Origin: Aquilonibacter sp963820185
GTDB taxonomy: Bacteria; Vulcanimicrobiota; Vulcanimicrobiia; Vulcanimicrobiales; Vulcanimicrobiaceae
DNA length: 64,000 nt
NCBI GenBank assembly: GCA_963820185.1
Contig: CAWFYV010000007.1
Coordinates: forward strand, 310,001-374,000
Direction: 5' to 3'
Shown here: positions 36,334 through 45,767 of the stretch, one piece after another
How positions within the stretch are numbered: position 1 is the first letter of the stretch
How the letters are laid out: each line of letters starts with the position of its first letter
Position numbers and translations under genes: made by a program
Notes under the pieces: generated by a model
The model's input: the letters and a program-made list of their open reading frames with translations, nothing else
The model's database searches: none
Told to the model about the DNA's origin: nothing

Positions 36334-36426
36334 GCAAGCCAGGTCCTTAAGCCGAACTTAACAGAAGAACCCTATCATTGAGGCGCGTGCCGAGGGTTGG
36401 CACGGCTGCTCTTCTCTGGAGGCTCC

Positions 36427-37269
36427 ATGCGCTTGGCAAAGCTCTGCTCAGCAGGTTTCGCTGCTGCTTTAGTTGCCGCTCTCACCGCGTGCGGTGGAAG
36501 TAGCAGCACGCCCGCGGCGACGACGCCTACGGCGACCCCGCCGCCCGCATCCCCGGGTGCGCTAACAATCGCCTATTCAAGTACCTGGGGTGCTTCGAGC
36601 CCCGCGTCGGCGACGCCGGCGGCAATCGTCTTCGGCGCCGAGACACAAACGGTCACGGTTACGGCCGCGCAGGCGAATAACACAACTGGATTTTCGGCCG
36701 CCGCGGCGACCGCGTGTGGAACCGCTGTAACGGTTTCGCCGGCGACCTCGACGACCGGCGCGTTTACGATTACCGCGGTCAATGCAATCGCCGCGAGTGC
36801 AAACTGTGTGGTCACGTTTACCGGCGCGGCCTCGACCGCAACGGTCGCGGTCGGCGCCTCAGTGCCGGCGCCGGGCGGTGTCGTGCTGAGCTGGGTTGCC
36901 GATGCAGCCTACGCCACGCAACCCGCACCGATCACACCGCTGGCGGGCCCGATCAACTTGATCGGCGTCACGTCGACGTTTGGCGCGATTCTCGTCGTGA
37001 GCGAGACGCACTACGTGAGCACGTTCAATGCGCCCGTCGTTACCTGCGGCGCGAATCTCGCGGCGCTTACTGCCGCAACGCAGGGCAACATCGCCGGGCC
37101 ATCGGCCGCGCTCGGCCAAACGCAGGTCTACTACAACGTTGCCGCGGCTGCAAGCGCAGTCGGCTTTGCGCCGGCGGCATGTACGATCACGGTTACCGAT
37201 AACCAGCCCACGCCGTCAACAGGCACGATAGGCGTGTCACTCACCACGACCGGCGGAGGCATCAACTAA
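36427..37269 (+). CDS. Secreted lipoprotein, low-complexity beta-rich, unknown function
   Basis: A 280-residue lipoprotein. ATG 36427 has GGAGG six bases upstream and gives MRLAKLCSAGFAAALVAALT followed by AC, lipobox cysteine near residue 22. The mature part opens with a Gly/Ser run and a Thr/Pro/Ala linker, then Ala/Thr/Val-rich repeats suggestive of Ig-like beta sandwiches, with four Cys that could form disulfides. No family is recognised. Its TAA shares bases with the next lipoprotein's ATG (TAATG). The 93 bases before it carry an AT-rich stretch (ACTTAACAGAAGAACCCTAT) that may hold the promoter. Confidence 0.72.
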   Translation: MRLAKLCSAGFAAALVAALTACGGSSSTPAATTPTATPPPASPGALTIAYSSTWGASSPASATPAAIVFGAETQTVTVTAAQANNTTGFSAAAATACGTAVTVSPATSTTGAFTITAVNAIAASANCVVTFTGAASTATVAVGASVPAPGGVVLSWVADAAYATQPAPITPLAGPINLIGVTSTFGAILVVSETHYVSTFNAPVVTCGANLAALTAATQGNIAGPSAALGQTQVYYNVAAAASAVGFAPAACTITVTDNQPTPSTGTIGVSLTTTGGGIN

Positions 37270-39792
37270 TGCGGTTCAACCAACAACTCAGCCGAGTTAT
37301 CACGCTCTGCGTGGCGGCATCGATGCTCGCCGCGTGCAGCGGCGCACATGCGGGCGGCTTGCTGCCAAGCGGCGGTACCGGACCCACATCGGGAACGCCG
37401 AACAAATCTGCAGCGACCACCTTCCACGCGTTCATCCCCTCTGCGCCGACTTCAAGCAGCAGCAACAGCAGACGGCCGCAGTACATCAGCAACCAGGGCA
37501 CGTCGTCACTGGTGGTCTCGGTCGTTCCGACCGATCCGGCCGAGGCGGCGCAATGGTCGACGCTCTACGGCGCATCGGGCTTCACGGTCTGCTACAACAT
37601 CTTCACCAATGGTGCGATCGCCTCGCCGCTCGCAGCGGGCGTGACCGTCACTGCGGTGGCGGGTGGCTACGACGTGAACTTCCCGTTCCCGTCGCCGCCG
37701 GGACAAGACACGTTCACGATCTCGCAGTACGTTGGCGCGTGTTCGGCAACGAATCCGTACACGGCTCCAACGGCGGCGCCTTCACCGGTTCCGACACTCT
37801 CACCGGCGCAGTTGCTCATCTCGCAATCGCCACCGCTCGTGGTCAACATCGTGGCGAACGCGCCTGCCGGGAACAACTTCAACGTGCAGTTGAGCGCGTG
37901 CAACACGCCGCCGGGCGCGGGACCGGTCAATCAGCCGGTCCCCGGTTACCTGCGCGGTGCCGAATCCTCCGGGAACCACGACGATTACGCCGGCGCTCGG
38001 AGCCAGCGTAGCATTCGTCTACCTGGCGCAATCGACGCCGGCTTTGCCCATCACCTTGGGCGCTCCGGTACCACTCCCGATCGCCGAACCGATGCGCGAA
38101 CAAGCCGCGTTCACGTCGGTGGTAGCGAACAAGGTCGGATTCCCCTTACCGGTCGTCGGCCTCACCGCTAGTGGCTATGCGATTCCGTATACCGCACCGC
38201 AGGCGCCGAACACCACGCCGAGTTCGGGACTGTTGCCGAAGGCAACCGACAGCATCGTTGTGACAGCGACTGAAGCCGACGTGACTGCAAATCACTTCGC
38301 ACTGGAACTCGTCGACGCCACAACCGGAGCGGTTGCGCAAAACTCCGCCACCGGTGGCGCTGGCATCACGCTCCACTCGGTTAACGCGCTCGCGTGCACC
38401 CCGTTCCCGACCGATTGCTCGGGCGGCGGTGCGAACGGCGATCCGTACGTGCTCGTCGCGACGTTCGACGGTTCGTCGGCTGCAGCAAGCACGTCGATTA
38501 CCGTTACCATGAACGCGACGTTGAACGGCGTAGCGCAACCGGCGCAAACGACAACGATCAAACCGCAGGCTTCGCTCTTTACCGCAGTTGCGGCAGGGCC
38601 GGCCAACGGCTACACGGATACGGCAGCGCCGTACACGGCGGCAGCCGACATCCTCAATACCACCGGTGCAACGGGCGTTGCCGCAGGTGGACAGGGCTAC
38701 TGGGTAACCGACGGCGGTAACATCCACCAAGTCGGCGGCGCCACCTACGCAATCGCCGGCGCGACGACGCTCACCGGCGAAACGCTCGACAACAACGCGA
38801 ACCTCACCGCCGGTCAGATTTTGGCCGTCGATGAATCGGTCTCAGGAAGCGGCGGCGGAGCGATCCAGGCAAGTGGTGTCTACGTGTTCGACCCCGTCGC
38901 GCATACATCGAAACCACTTGCAGTCCAGGATCTAACGACCGGAAACTACATCCAGTTCAACGCACCCAAAGCGATCGCGTTCGCACCCGGCGGCTACGTC
39001 TATGTCGAATCCGGCAATGGCGTAATCGGAGTGATCGATCCACAATCGAGCGGCGCTACCCACGCTTTGCAAACGGACGGAAGCGGTAACTTCTACATCG
39101 CTGAGTTGATCGGAACGCTCAACGTTCCTCAAGGCAGCGGTTCCGGCGCATTGAACGTTGGCACCGCTACCGGAATGGACATGCTCGTCACCGGGGCAGG
39201 AACTAGCCAGATGCTCGTCATCGTGAACACCGGGAATAGCAATATTCTCTCGGTGAACCTCGCGACGTGCAACCTGGTTCCGGGGGCGCCGAGTGGAACG
39301 CCGTGCACGACCACAACGGTTGCGTCGGGACATCCGTTCGTTGGCCTGAGCGTCAATGGCACGGGCTACGCCGCAACCGATACGGCGGGTCAGATCTACA
39401 ACATCACGAGCGCCGGTGTGGTCACCTCGCTCGGGCTCTCCAACGGTGCTGCACCGAAGGACGGCGTCGTCGGTGTGATCGGAACGAATCCGCTCGCGCC
39501 GATTCCGTACACGACGCAAGGGCAAACGGCGAACTTCTTCGGAAGCGCGTCCGTCCCGACCATTCCGTACAACATCGCGCCATTCAGTGCGGCGGGTCCG
39601 GTGTTTGCGGTGCCGCCGGCTAATCTCGCGGCGGATACCTCCAACGCGACCTTCGGCGCAACCGCTGGTGTAACAACCTCGGGCTTCGGAATCGCGTTTA
39701 TCCCAGCCGCTCCGGTGCCTGCGACAACGGCGCTGACAGCGAGTTCGTATCTCTTCACCGACAAGGGCGCGCTGCGGACACTCGTTCCCTAG
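37269..39792 (+). CDS. Large secreted lipoprotein with beta-propeller-like C-terminal region (one frame break)
   Basis: About 840 residues once joined. The signal is MRFNQQLSRVITLCVAASML with lipobox AAC. A serine/asparagine linker (SSSSNSRR) is followed by repeated Pro/Thr/Val-rich beta modules. The C-terminal 350 residues contain repeats such as GYWVTDGGNIHQVG, AIAFAPGGYVYVESGNGVIG and TDGSGNFYIAELIG, like NHL or Vgb-type propeller blades. The frame break lies at a four-C run, 37940-37943. Removing one C continues NQPVPVTCAVPNPPGTTT without a stop. Similar two-lipoprotein sets may be surface proteins of this lineage; function unknown. Confidence 0.7.
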
Positions 39793-39818
39793 CGCTCAAA
39801 CTCCCGTCATGAAGAAGC

Positions 39819-39849
39819 GAGGGCGGTCTACGGACCGCCCTCGTTCTAT
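39819..39849 (+). terminator. Rho-independent-type terminator between convergent genes
   Basis: A perfect 10-base stem GAGGGCGGTC / GACCGCCCTC with loop TACG, followed by GTTCTATTT on the plus strand. It ends the lipoprotein operon and lies next to the convergent cytochrome stop at 39846, so it may serve both strands. Confidence 0.8.
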
Positions 39850-40856
39850 TTCACGTCGTCCGGTGTCACCGGGCTCGCTTTATTTCCCCACGCCGATCGA
39901 ATGTAGGTTGCGACCGCGGCGATGTCGCTTGCCGAGAGCTGGCCTCGCCACGACGGCATGAGGTTGCGTCCTTGTTCGATCGTCTTGATCATCGCGGCGG
40001 GGTCGGAAGTGGTAACGAACGTATTACCGGCGAGCGCAGGTCCGGCGCCGCCTTTGCCGTTGGCTTCGTGACACGTCGCACAATGCGTTGCGTAGACGGA
40101 AGCCCCGACTTCCTCTGAAACAGGCGCACCCGCGGTTGCGACTTGTTGCTCGGTCACGGCCGATGCGTTGTTCCCCCATGCCGAGCGCACATAGCTTGCA
40201 ACCGCGGCGATGTCCGAGTTGGTGAGTTGCCCTTTCCACGTCGGCATCGTCCCGTTAAACGTCTTACCGTTGACGGTCAGTGGTCCGGAGCGGCCGTTGA
40301 CGATAATGGCGATCATCGGTTTCGGATCGGCAGCGGCGACGACCGGATTTCCGGCGAGCGGCGGAAACGCGTCCGTGCCTTGACCCGATGCTTGGTGGCA
40401 CCTCGAGCATTTTGCAGCAAAGAGCGCCTGACCGCTCAAGGCCTTTGGTGCGCTGGCAGCCGCGACTTGATCTTCCGAAACGGCCGGTGCTTTGTTGCTC
40501 CACGCGGACCGGATGTACGTGAGCACCGAAGCAATCTGCGCATTGGAGAGCTGACCGCGCCATGCCGGCATGTTCCCGCCGTACTGCTTGCCGTTGACGG
40601 TAATCGGTCCGGTGCGCCCGTTCAACACGATCGCGACGATGTTCGAGCTGTCGGCTTTGGTGACGTCCGGATTGCCGGCCAACGGCGGAAACGGACCGAG
40701 CCCTTGACCATTTGCTTGATGGCACGCAGCGCATTTGGCGAGGAAGAGTGCTTTGCCGTCGGACTGCGCGGTTGCGGTCTTGTTTCCGACGTTGAGCACG
40801 AGCAACGCCGCGAAGATACCGGCTGAGAGTAGCGCGAGTAAGGTGCGACTTTTCAA
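39846..40856 (-). CDS. Triple-domain c-type cytochrome (three CxxCH hemes)
   Basis: A 336-residue secreted cytochrome with an N-terminal signal/anchor (residues 5-23) and three tandem class I cytochrome c domains of about 100 residues. Heme motifs are CAACH (42-46), CSRCH (150-154) and CATCH (259-263). Candidate axial methionines are in GGNMPAWRGQL, NGTMPTWKGQL and RNLMPSWRGQL. The three domains are close copies (each ends YIRSAWGNK or similar), indicating internal triplication. Single-chain triheme proteins of this kind often carry electrons between quinol oxidation and terminal oxidases or outer-surface acceptors. It is divergent from a heme-bearing barrel protein, 147 bases apart. Confidence 0.88.
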   Translation of the reverse strand: MKSRTLLALLSAGIFAALLVLNVGNKTATAQSDGKALFLAKCAACHQANGQGLGPFPPLAGNPDVTKADSSNIVAIVLNGRTGPITVNGKQYGGNMPAWRGQLSNAQIASVLTYIRSAWSNKAPAVSEDQVAAASAPKALSGQALFAAKCSRCHQASGQGTDAFPPLAGNPVVAAADPKPMIAIIVNGRSGPLTVNGKTFNGTMPTWKGQLTNSDIAAVASYVRSAWGNNASAVTEQQVATAGAPVSEEVGASVYATHCATCHEANGKGGAGPALAGNTFVTTSDPAAMIKTIEQGRNLMPSWRGQLSASDIAAVATYIRSAWGNKASPVTPDDVK

Positions 40857-41003
40857 GGAGCGACCCTCCGTTCGCGCTCAGTGTCCGACGGTCCAATGCC
40901 GTAGGCCTGCCTGGCATAAGGCTTCTTCTTAAGTCGTTCTCTGGTTCTTCGCTCTGCAGCAGCTATGCTTGAACGACGTTACAAGGCTTTCGAGGAGATC
41001 CGT

Positions 41004-42155
41004 ATGCCGCCACCCGGTCAAGATCGATTCACGAAGTACCTGGTCCAGGGTGTCATTGCCCTCGCCTTGCTCTTCGCAACGCTTACGGTCAAAGCACACG
41101 CGATGCCTAATTTTGCGCAAGCCTATGGCGTGCAGTGCTCCGTCTGCCACACACAAGTACCGGCCCTCAATGCGTATGGCCGTTACGTTCAGCGAACCGG
41201 GTACGCAGCGCTCAATCCCCATGTGCTCAAGAAAGAATATCCGCTGTGGGTCGATCTTCCGGTGAGTTATAGCGAGCAAACACCCAACACGCCGTCATGG
41301 GTCGCCGATGCGGGTTTGCACGTCGATGGAACGATCGGCCCTGGCGTCACGAATTGGTCCTATCACGTGCAACAGTGGTTCGTCCAAGGCAATCAGCCGG
41401 GCGGTCTCGACACCGCGTGGGTTGCGTATCACAACCTGTTCGCGCGTTCGGGCCATCTCTTTGTCGGGAAAGTCCAGGCGCCGGGGCCTTCGGAATTCAG
41501 CCAATGGTTCGATGTTACGGGGCTCACGGCAAATACCCCCGCGGAGTCGACCGTGGGCGAGCACACGTACCAACTCGATGCGAACCGCTGGGGCACCAAG
41601 TTCGTGTACGATCGTGGTTCGCTCGACGCCGAGGTCGCGTACCTCACCTCCGGCGAGGATCTGAACGGCTTCAACGATTACAGCGCCGATACCGACAAGA
41701 CGGTGCAATATAAGGTCGCGTTTGCCAATCAAAACAATCCGCTCGAGGTAGGCTACTACGGCGCGCGCGGATCCTGGCCGTTGATGGAAGGTGGCTTCGA
41801 TCAATACTACGCGAACGGATTCTACCTCGAGCGTGATCCCGTGCACCACTGGCCCGGCATCTTCGCGAGCTACCAGATGGGATACGACGGCAATCCTGGT
41901 CTCGGGTTAGGCGCGGCCGCAAGCAACGGCGCTACGTTCGAGCTGTACGACAACATCGGTCCGAAGGCCATGCTCTCGGTGGGCAAACAGTTCACCAATG
42001 ACGGCCTCGGAACGCAAGCGCAGATCGGTAACGTCGACCTTTCCTATCACGTGATGCGCTTCGTCTTCATCTACGCCGAGGCGGCCTTCACGCAACAACA
42101 GAAGCCGACGTGGAACGGTTTGATATGGTTCCCGCTCCCGGTCGGGCCACTCTAG
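41004..42155 (+). CDS. Monoheme outer-membrane-barrel-like protein
   Basis: A 383-residue exported protein. A signal helix (residues 12-30) is followed directly by a heme c site AYGVQCSVCHTQVPALNAYG (Cys 45, Cys 48, His 49). The remainder alternates aromatic and polar strands (DAGLHVDGTIGPGVTNWSYH, FHNLF-type turns, AYHNLFARSGHLFVGK) and ends in strands with an aromatic end, as in a beta barrel. A heme at the mouth of a barrel suggests electron transfer across or at the outer membrane, possibly with the divergent triheme cytochrome. ATG 41004 has GAGGAGAT upstream; the longer start at 40965 is less likely. Confidence 0.75.
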   Translation: MPPPGQDRFTKYLVQGVIALALLFATLTVKAHAMPNFAQAYGVQCSVCHTQVPALNAYGRYVQRTGYAALNPHVLKKEYPLWVDLPVSYSEQTPNTPSWVADAGLHVDGTIGPGVTNWSYHVQQWFVQGNQPGGLDTAWVAYHNLFARSGHLFVGKVQAPGPSEFSQWFDVTGLTANTPAESTVGEHTYQLDANRWGTKFVYDRGSLDAEVAYLTSGEDLNGFNDYSADTDKTVQYKVAFANQNNPLEVGYYGARGSWPLMEGGFDQYYANGFYLERDPVHHWPGIFASYQMGYDGNPGLGLGAAASNGATFELYDNIGPKAMLSVGKQFTNDGLGTQAQIGNVDLSYHVMRFVFIYAEAAFTQQQKPTWNGLIWFPLPVGPL

Positions 42156-42164
42156 GAGAGGAAT

Positions 42165-42196
42165 GAGCATGCCGGGCGAATACGCCCGGCATGCTC
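42165..42196. repeat. Perfect 14-base hairpin spanning the mutL start
   Basis: GAGCATGCCGGGCG, loop AATA, CGCCCGGCATGCTC. It starts 10 bases after the barrel-protein stop and contains the mutL ATG (42191-42193) in its right arm. It lacks a T run, so it is either a factor-assisted terminator of the upstream gene or a structure that hides the mutL start. Confidence 0.75.
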
Positions 42197-43882
42197 GCGC
42201 CCTCGATTCATCTCCTCGATCCGGTGACGGTCGGACAGATCGCCGCAGGCGAGGTTATCGAACGGCCGCAGTCGATCGTCAAAGAGCTCGTCGAGAACGC
42301 CGTTGACGCGGGCGCAACGCGCGTAACCGTCGTGCTGGAGCGCGGCGGCACCGAGCGCATCGAAGTGATCGACGACGGCGCCGGCATCGCTCCGGCAGAA
42401 TTGCCGCTCGCAGTGCGGCGCCACGCAACGAGTAAACTTGCGCGCGCAGAAGATCTCGAGTCGATCGCGACGCTCGGATTTCGCGGCGAGGGCCTTGCCT
42501 CGATCGCTGCGGTTGCAAATCTCGAAGTGCACGCGCGTCTTGCGGCTGCGCAGATCGGCTCACGCATCGTCGCGCATGCCGAAGCAGCGGGTCCGGTCGA
42601 GCCGGTCGCGAGCGCATCGGGAACGCGCGTCATCGTCACCGATCTTTTCGCGAGCCTGCCGGTGCGGCGCGAATACATGAAAGGTCCCAGCGCCGAGTTT
42701 ACACGCATCTCGAGTTGGCTCTCGACCTTTGCGCTCGCCTATCCGCGCGTGACATTCGTCTTGCGCCACGACGGCAAGGATGTGTGGACCATGCCGGCGA
42801 CCGGCGACCCGCGCGAACGCCTTGCGATGGTCTTTGGCCGCGAGGCGGCGGCGACACTGATTCCGCTCGAGCCCGATGCCGCGCGCATGCTCGACGGGCG
42901 TTTACGCGGCTTCATCAGCGCGCCGGGGCACGATCGCGGCGATCGGCGCATGCAGCTGCTCTTCGTCAACGGACGACTCTTGCGTAGCACGCTCCTCGCC
43001 GGCGCCTGGACCGCCGGCTACACGACCTTCGCAATGATCGGGCGTCAGCCGTACGGCGTGTTGATGCTCGATCTTCCACCCGAGCAGGTCGATCCCAACG
43101 TCCATCCGACCAAGAGCGACGTGCGCTTGCGTTACGGCACGCAGGTCTTCGACGCCGTGCGCCGCGCGATCGCCGCGACGCTGCACCACCATGCGACGGC
43201 ACGCTTTGTCGATTCGAGCGGAGCGACCGGGGTTTCGGCCGCACCGGCTGGTATCGACACCTCGCTGCCGCACGTGCAGTCGCTCTTCGAAGCGCCGCTC
43301 GGCGATGCAAGCGACGTGCCGGGGCAGCGGACCCGCGTGCTCGCCCAACTGCACCGCACCTACATCCTTGCAAGTGACGGCGAAGGTATGCTTTTGGTCG
43401 ATCAACACGCCGCGCACGAACGCATCGCCTATGAAGCGATCGTCGAACGCGCGCGCGAGCAGGCGCCGAGCGAACCACTGCTCGTGCCGCTCGTCGTGGA
43501 GCTCGACGCGCAGCAGAGCGTCGCGCTCGAGCGCGCGATCGAACCGCTACGCGAGGGAGGGTTGGAGATCGAGCCCTTTGGAGAGCGCACGTTTCGGATC
43601 ACCGCCACACCGGCCGGCTACGGCGCTCGCCCATTCGATCTGCGCGGATTTCTCGACGATATCTCCGACGAACCAAAGCAGCGCGCCGTGCGCGAGCGCG
43701 TCTGGGCATCGCTCGCGTGCCATTCGGTAACGGTTGCCGGCGAGCGACTCGATTTCGACGAAATGACCAGCTTAATCGAGCGTCTTGCGGTGTGCATGAA
43801 TCCCATGCATTGCCCGCACGGACGTCCGACGATGGTGCGCTTGGTGCCCGATGAGATCGCCAAGATGTTCAAAAGGATCTGA
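42191..43882 (+). CDS. mutL: DNA mismatch repair protein MutL
   Basis: A 563-residue GHKL ATPase coordinating mismatch repair with MutS. The ATP-binding motifs are IAAGEVIERPQSIVKELVEN, ENAVDAGA, VIDDGAGI and LGFRGEGLASIAAV, followed by DPNVHPTKSDVRLRY. The C-terminal dimerisation/endonuclease region has QHAAHERIAYEAI, ACHSVTVAGERLDF and MNPMHCPHGRPTMVRL (metal-binding C-P-H-G-R-P). Presence of the CPHGRP-type motif suggests an endonuclease MutL, consistent with no MutH. Start ATG 42191 lies in a hairpin; no good ribosome site lies directly ahead of it. Its TGA overlaps the miaA ATG. Confidence 0.94.
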   Translation: MLAPSIHLLDPVTVGQIAAGEVIERPQSIVKELVENAVDAGATRVTVVLERGGTERIEVIDDGAGIAPAELPLAVRRHATSKLARAEDLESIATLGFRGEGLASIAAVANLEVHARLAAAQIGSRIVAHAEAAGPVEPVASASGTRVIVTDLFASLPVRREYMKGPSAEFTRISSWLSTFALAYPRVTFVLRHDGKDVWTMPATGDPRERLAMVFGREAAATLIPLEPDAARMLDGRLRGFISAPGHDRGDRRMQLLFVNGRLLRSTLLAGAWTAGYTTFAMIGRQPYGVLMLDLPPEQVDPNVHPTKSDVRLRYGTQVFDAVRRAIAATLHHHATARFVDSSGATGVSAAPAGIDTSLPHVQSLFEAPLGDASDVPGQRTRVLAQLHRTYILASDGEGMLLVDQHAAHERIAYEAIVERAREQAPSEPLLVPLVVELDAQQSVALERAIEPLREGGLEIEPFGERTFRITATPAGYGARPFDLRGFLDDISDEPKQRAVRERVWASLACHSVTVAGERLDFDEMTSLIERLAVCMNPMHCPHGRPTMVRLVPDEIAKMFKRI

Positions 43883-44778
43883 TGACGAGCAGCGTGCTGT
43901 TGCTGGGCGGCGCGACGGCATCAGGGAAATCCGAACGCGCGATCGCACTCGCGCAACGCTTCGACGCCGAGATTATTGGCGCGGATTCGCGGCAAATCTA
44001 CCGCGATATGCCGATTGGAACCGCTGCGCCGAGCGTAGACCAGCGCAGCGCCGTGCCGCATCATCTGGTCGCGTTTCTCGATCCCTACGAGCGCTATTCG
44101 GCCGCGCGTTTCGCGCGCGATGCGATGGCCGCGATCGAGGCGATCCACGCCCGTGGACGGCGCGCAATCGTCGCCGGCGGAACGGGCTTCTATCTGCGCG
44201 CGCTTGCGGGCGACATTGCGCTTGCGCCGCAGCATGACGATGCGCTGCGCGAACGGCTTGCGCGCGAGGCGCGTCTGCATCCACCGGCCTTCTTGTGGGA
44301 ATGGCTCAATCTGCGCGAGCCGCGTCGCGCCGCTGCGCTCGATCCAAACGACACCTATCGCGTGTTGCGGGCGCTCGAAGTCGCGCTCGCACCGGAAAGT
44401 TCGAATGCCGATGGCGCGGCATCGACGTCGCTGCGCGCAGCGAATATTCCGTTCGTCAAGCTTGCGCTCGACGTGCCGCAGGACGTAATCGATGCGCGCA
44501 TCGAGCAACGCGCCGATGCGATGATCGCCGGCGGGCTGCTCGATGAGGCCGAACGCATCGGAGAGCGGGCAATTGCTGCAAACGCCGTCGGGTATCCGCA
44601 AGCATTGGCGTATACGCGTGGATGGAGCACGCGCGAAGAACTACGTGGCTCGCTCGTGCGCGCGACGCGCCGCTATGCGCGGCGGCAGCGTTCGTGGCTG
44701 CGCGGCGAACCTGGCGTCAGCTGGGTCTCGCCCGCATTGCTTGAAGCGGCGGCAAGGGAAAAGCTCGGTTGGCCGTAA
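43882..44778 (+). CDS. miaA: tRNA dimethylallyltransferase MiaA
   Basis: A 298-residue enzyme adding the dimethylallyl group to A37 of tRNAs reading UNN codons, the substrate later used by MiaB. The P-loop is LLLGGATASGKSERAIALA; other hallmarks are IIGADSRQIYRDMPIGTA, HHLVAFLDPYERYSAARFA, AIVAGGTGFYLRAL and the C-terminal RATRRYARRQRSWLRG. The ATG overlaps the mutL stop (GATGA), and Hfq follows, the widespread mutL-miaA-hfq order. Confidence 0.95.
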   Translation: MTSSVLLLGGATASGKSERAIALAQRFDAEIIGADSRQIYRDMPIGTAAPSVDQRSAVPHHLVAFLDPYERYSAARFARDAMAAIEAIHARGRRAIVAGGTGFYLRALAGDIALAPQHDDALRERLAREARLHPPAFLWEWLNLREPRRAAALDPNDTYRVLRALEVALAPESSNADGAASTSLRAANIPFVKLALDVPQDVIDARIEQRADAMIAGGLLDEAERIGERAIAANAVGYPQALAYTRGWSTREELRGSLVRATRRYARRQRSWLRGEPGVSWVSPALLEAAAREKLGWP

Positions 44779-44791
44779 TAGGCAAGAGGTC

Positions 44792-45016
44792 ATGCCCGGC
44801 AGTCTTCAAGACGGCTTTCTCGCAGAGTGTCGACGCGCTAATACCGCGGTGACCGTCTATCTCATGAACGGTTTTCAGTTGCGCGGGACCGTGAAAGGCT
44901 TCGATCCCTTTACGGTGCTTTTGGAATACGAAGGCAAGACGCATCTGATCTACAAGCACGCAATCTCGACGATCTCACCGGTCGAACCGGTGGTGCTCAG
45001 TGAGAACGGTCAGTAA
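44792..45016 (+). CDS. hfq: RNA chaperone Hfq
   Basis: A 74-residue Sm-like protein that mediates small RNA-mRNA pairing. Sm1 is VYLMNGFQLRGTVKGFDPFT and Sm2 is LIYKHAISTISP (YKHA variant of YKHAIST). GGCAAGAGG precedes ATG 44792. The C-terminus is short, with no acidic tail. It overlaps the dapF gene by 17 bases. The longer frame is a miaA shadow. Confidence 0.93.
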   Translation: MPGSLQDGFLAECRRANTAVTVYLMNGFQLRGTVKGFDPFTVLLEYEGKTHLIYKHAISTISPVEPVVLSENGQ

Positions 45017-45764
45017 GTACCACGGCGCGCGCAACGACTTCGTCATCGTAGATGCGCGCGAAAAGCCGGTCGACGATACGTACAGTTTTGCACGGCACTG
45101 GTGCGATCGCCACGTCGGCATTGGTGCAGACGGCGTGCTGATTGTCGGCAGTTCGAAGCGCGCGAATGTTTCCATGCGCGTGATCAACGCCGACGGCAGC
45201 GAAGCGGAGATGTGTGGGAACGGCGTACGCTGCGTTGCACGCTATCTCGACGAGCGCGGCGAGGGCGGCCTGCTCGCCGTCGATACGCTCGCGGGGATCA
45301 TTCACACCGAAGTGGTGGACCGCGGCGACGTGTACCGCGTGCGTGTCGATATGGGTGAGGCGCGCGTGGTGAGTGTGAACGAAACCGAGCCGCAAAGCGC
45401 GATCGTCGACACGGGGAATCGCCATATCGTTTTTTTTCGTGAAGAGATCGACCGCTTCGACTTGGGGGCGATCGGCGAAGCGATTCAAGACGAGGCGGCC
45501 TATCCCGGCGGCATCAACGTACACTTGATCGAAGTCGAAGGGCCCGCGACACTACGGGTGCGCCACTACGAGCGCGGTGTAGGCTTAACGATGGCATGCG
45601 GCACGGGTGCCGTTGCAAGCGCAGTGGCATCGATTGCGCGCGGCGACGTCAAGAGCCCGGTGCTCGTGCGCGTTCCGGGCGGCGAGTTGACGATTGAGTA
45701 CAACGGCGACGGACACGCGTTCATGACCGGGCCGGCGGTCCACGTTTTCGACACGCAGATATAA
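45000..45764 (+). CDS. dapF: Diaminopimelate epimerase
   Basis: A 254-residue epimerase converting L,L- to meso-diaminopimelate for lysine and peptidoglycan. The two catalytic cysteines are in SEAEMCGNGVRCVARYL and GLTMACGTGAVASAVAS; the N-terminal KYHGARNDFVIVD is also typical. GTG 45000 starts inside the hfq gene, 17 bases before its stop. The presence of dapF supports diaminopimelate-type peptidoglycan. Radical SAM gene follows 3 bases after the stop. Confidence 0.95.
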   Translation: MRTVSKYHGARNDFVIVDAREKPVDDTYSFARHWCDRHVGIGADGVLIVGSSKRANVSMRVINADGSEAEMCGNGVRCVARYLDERGEGGLLAVDTLAGIIHTEVVDRGDVYRVRVDMGEARVVSVNETEPQSAIVDTGNRHIVFFREEIDRFDLGAIGEAIQDEAAYPGGINVHLIEVEGPATLRVRHYERGVGLTMACGTGAVASAVASIARGDVKSPVLVRVPGGELTIEYNGDGHAFMTGPAVHVFDTQI

Positions 45765-45767
45765 GCT

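Noticed and set aside
42163..42190. ATG 42163 with strong ribosome site as the mutL start
   Set aside because: It is in a different frame from mutL and its product resembles no protein.
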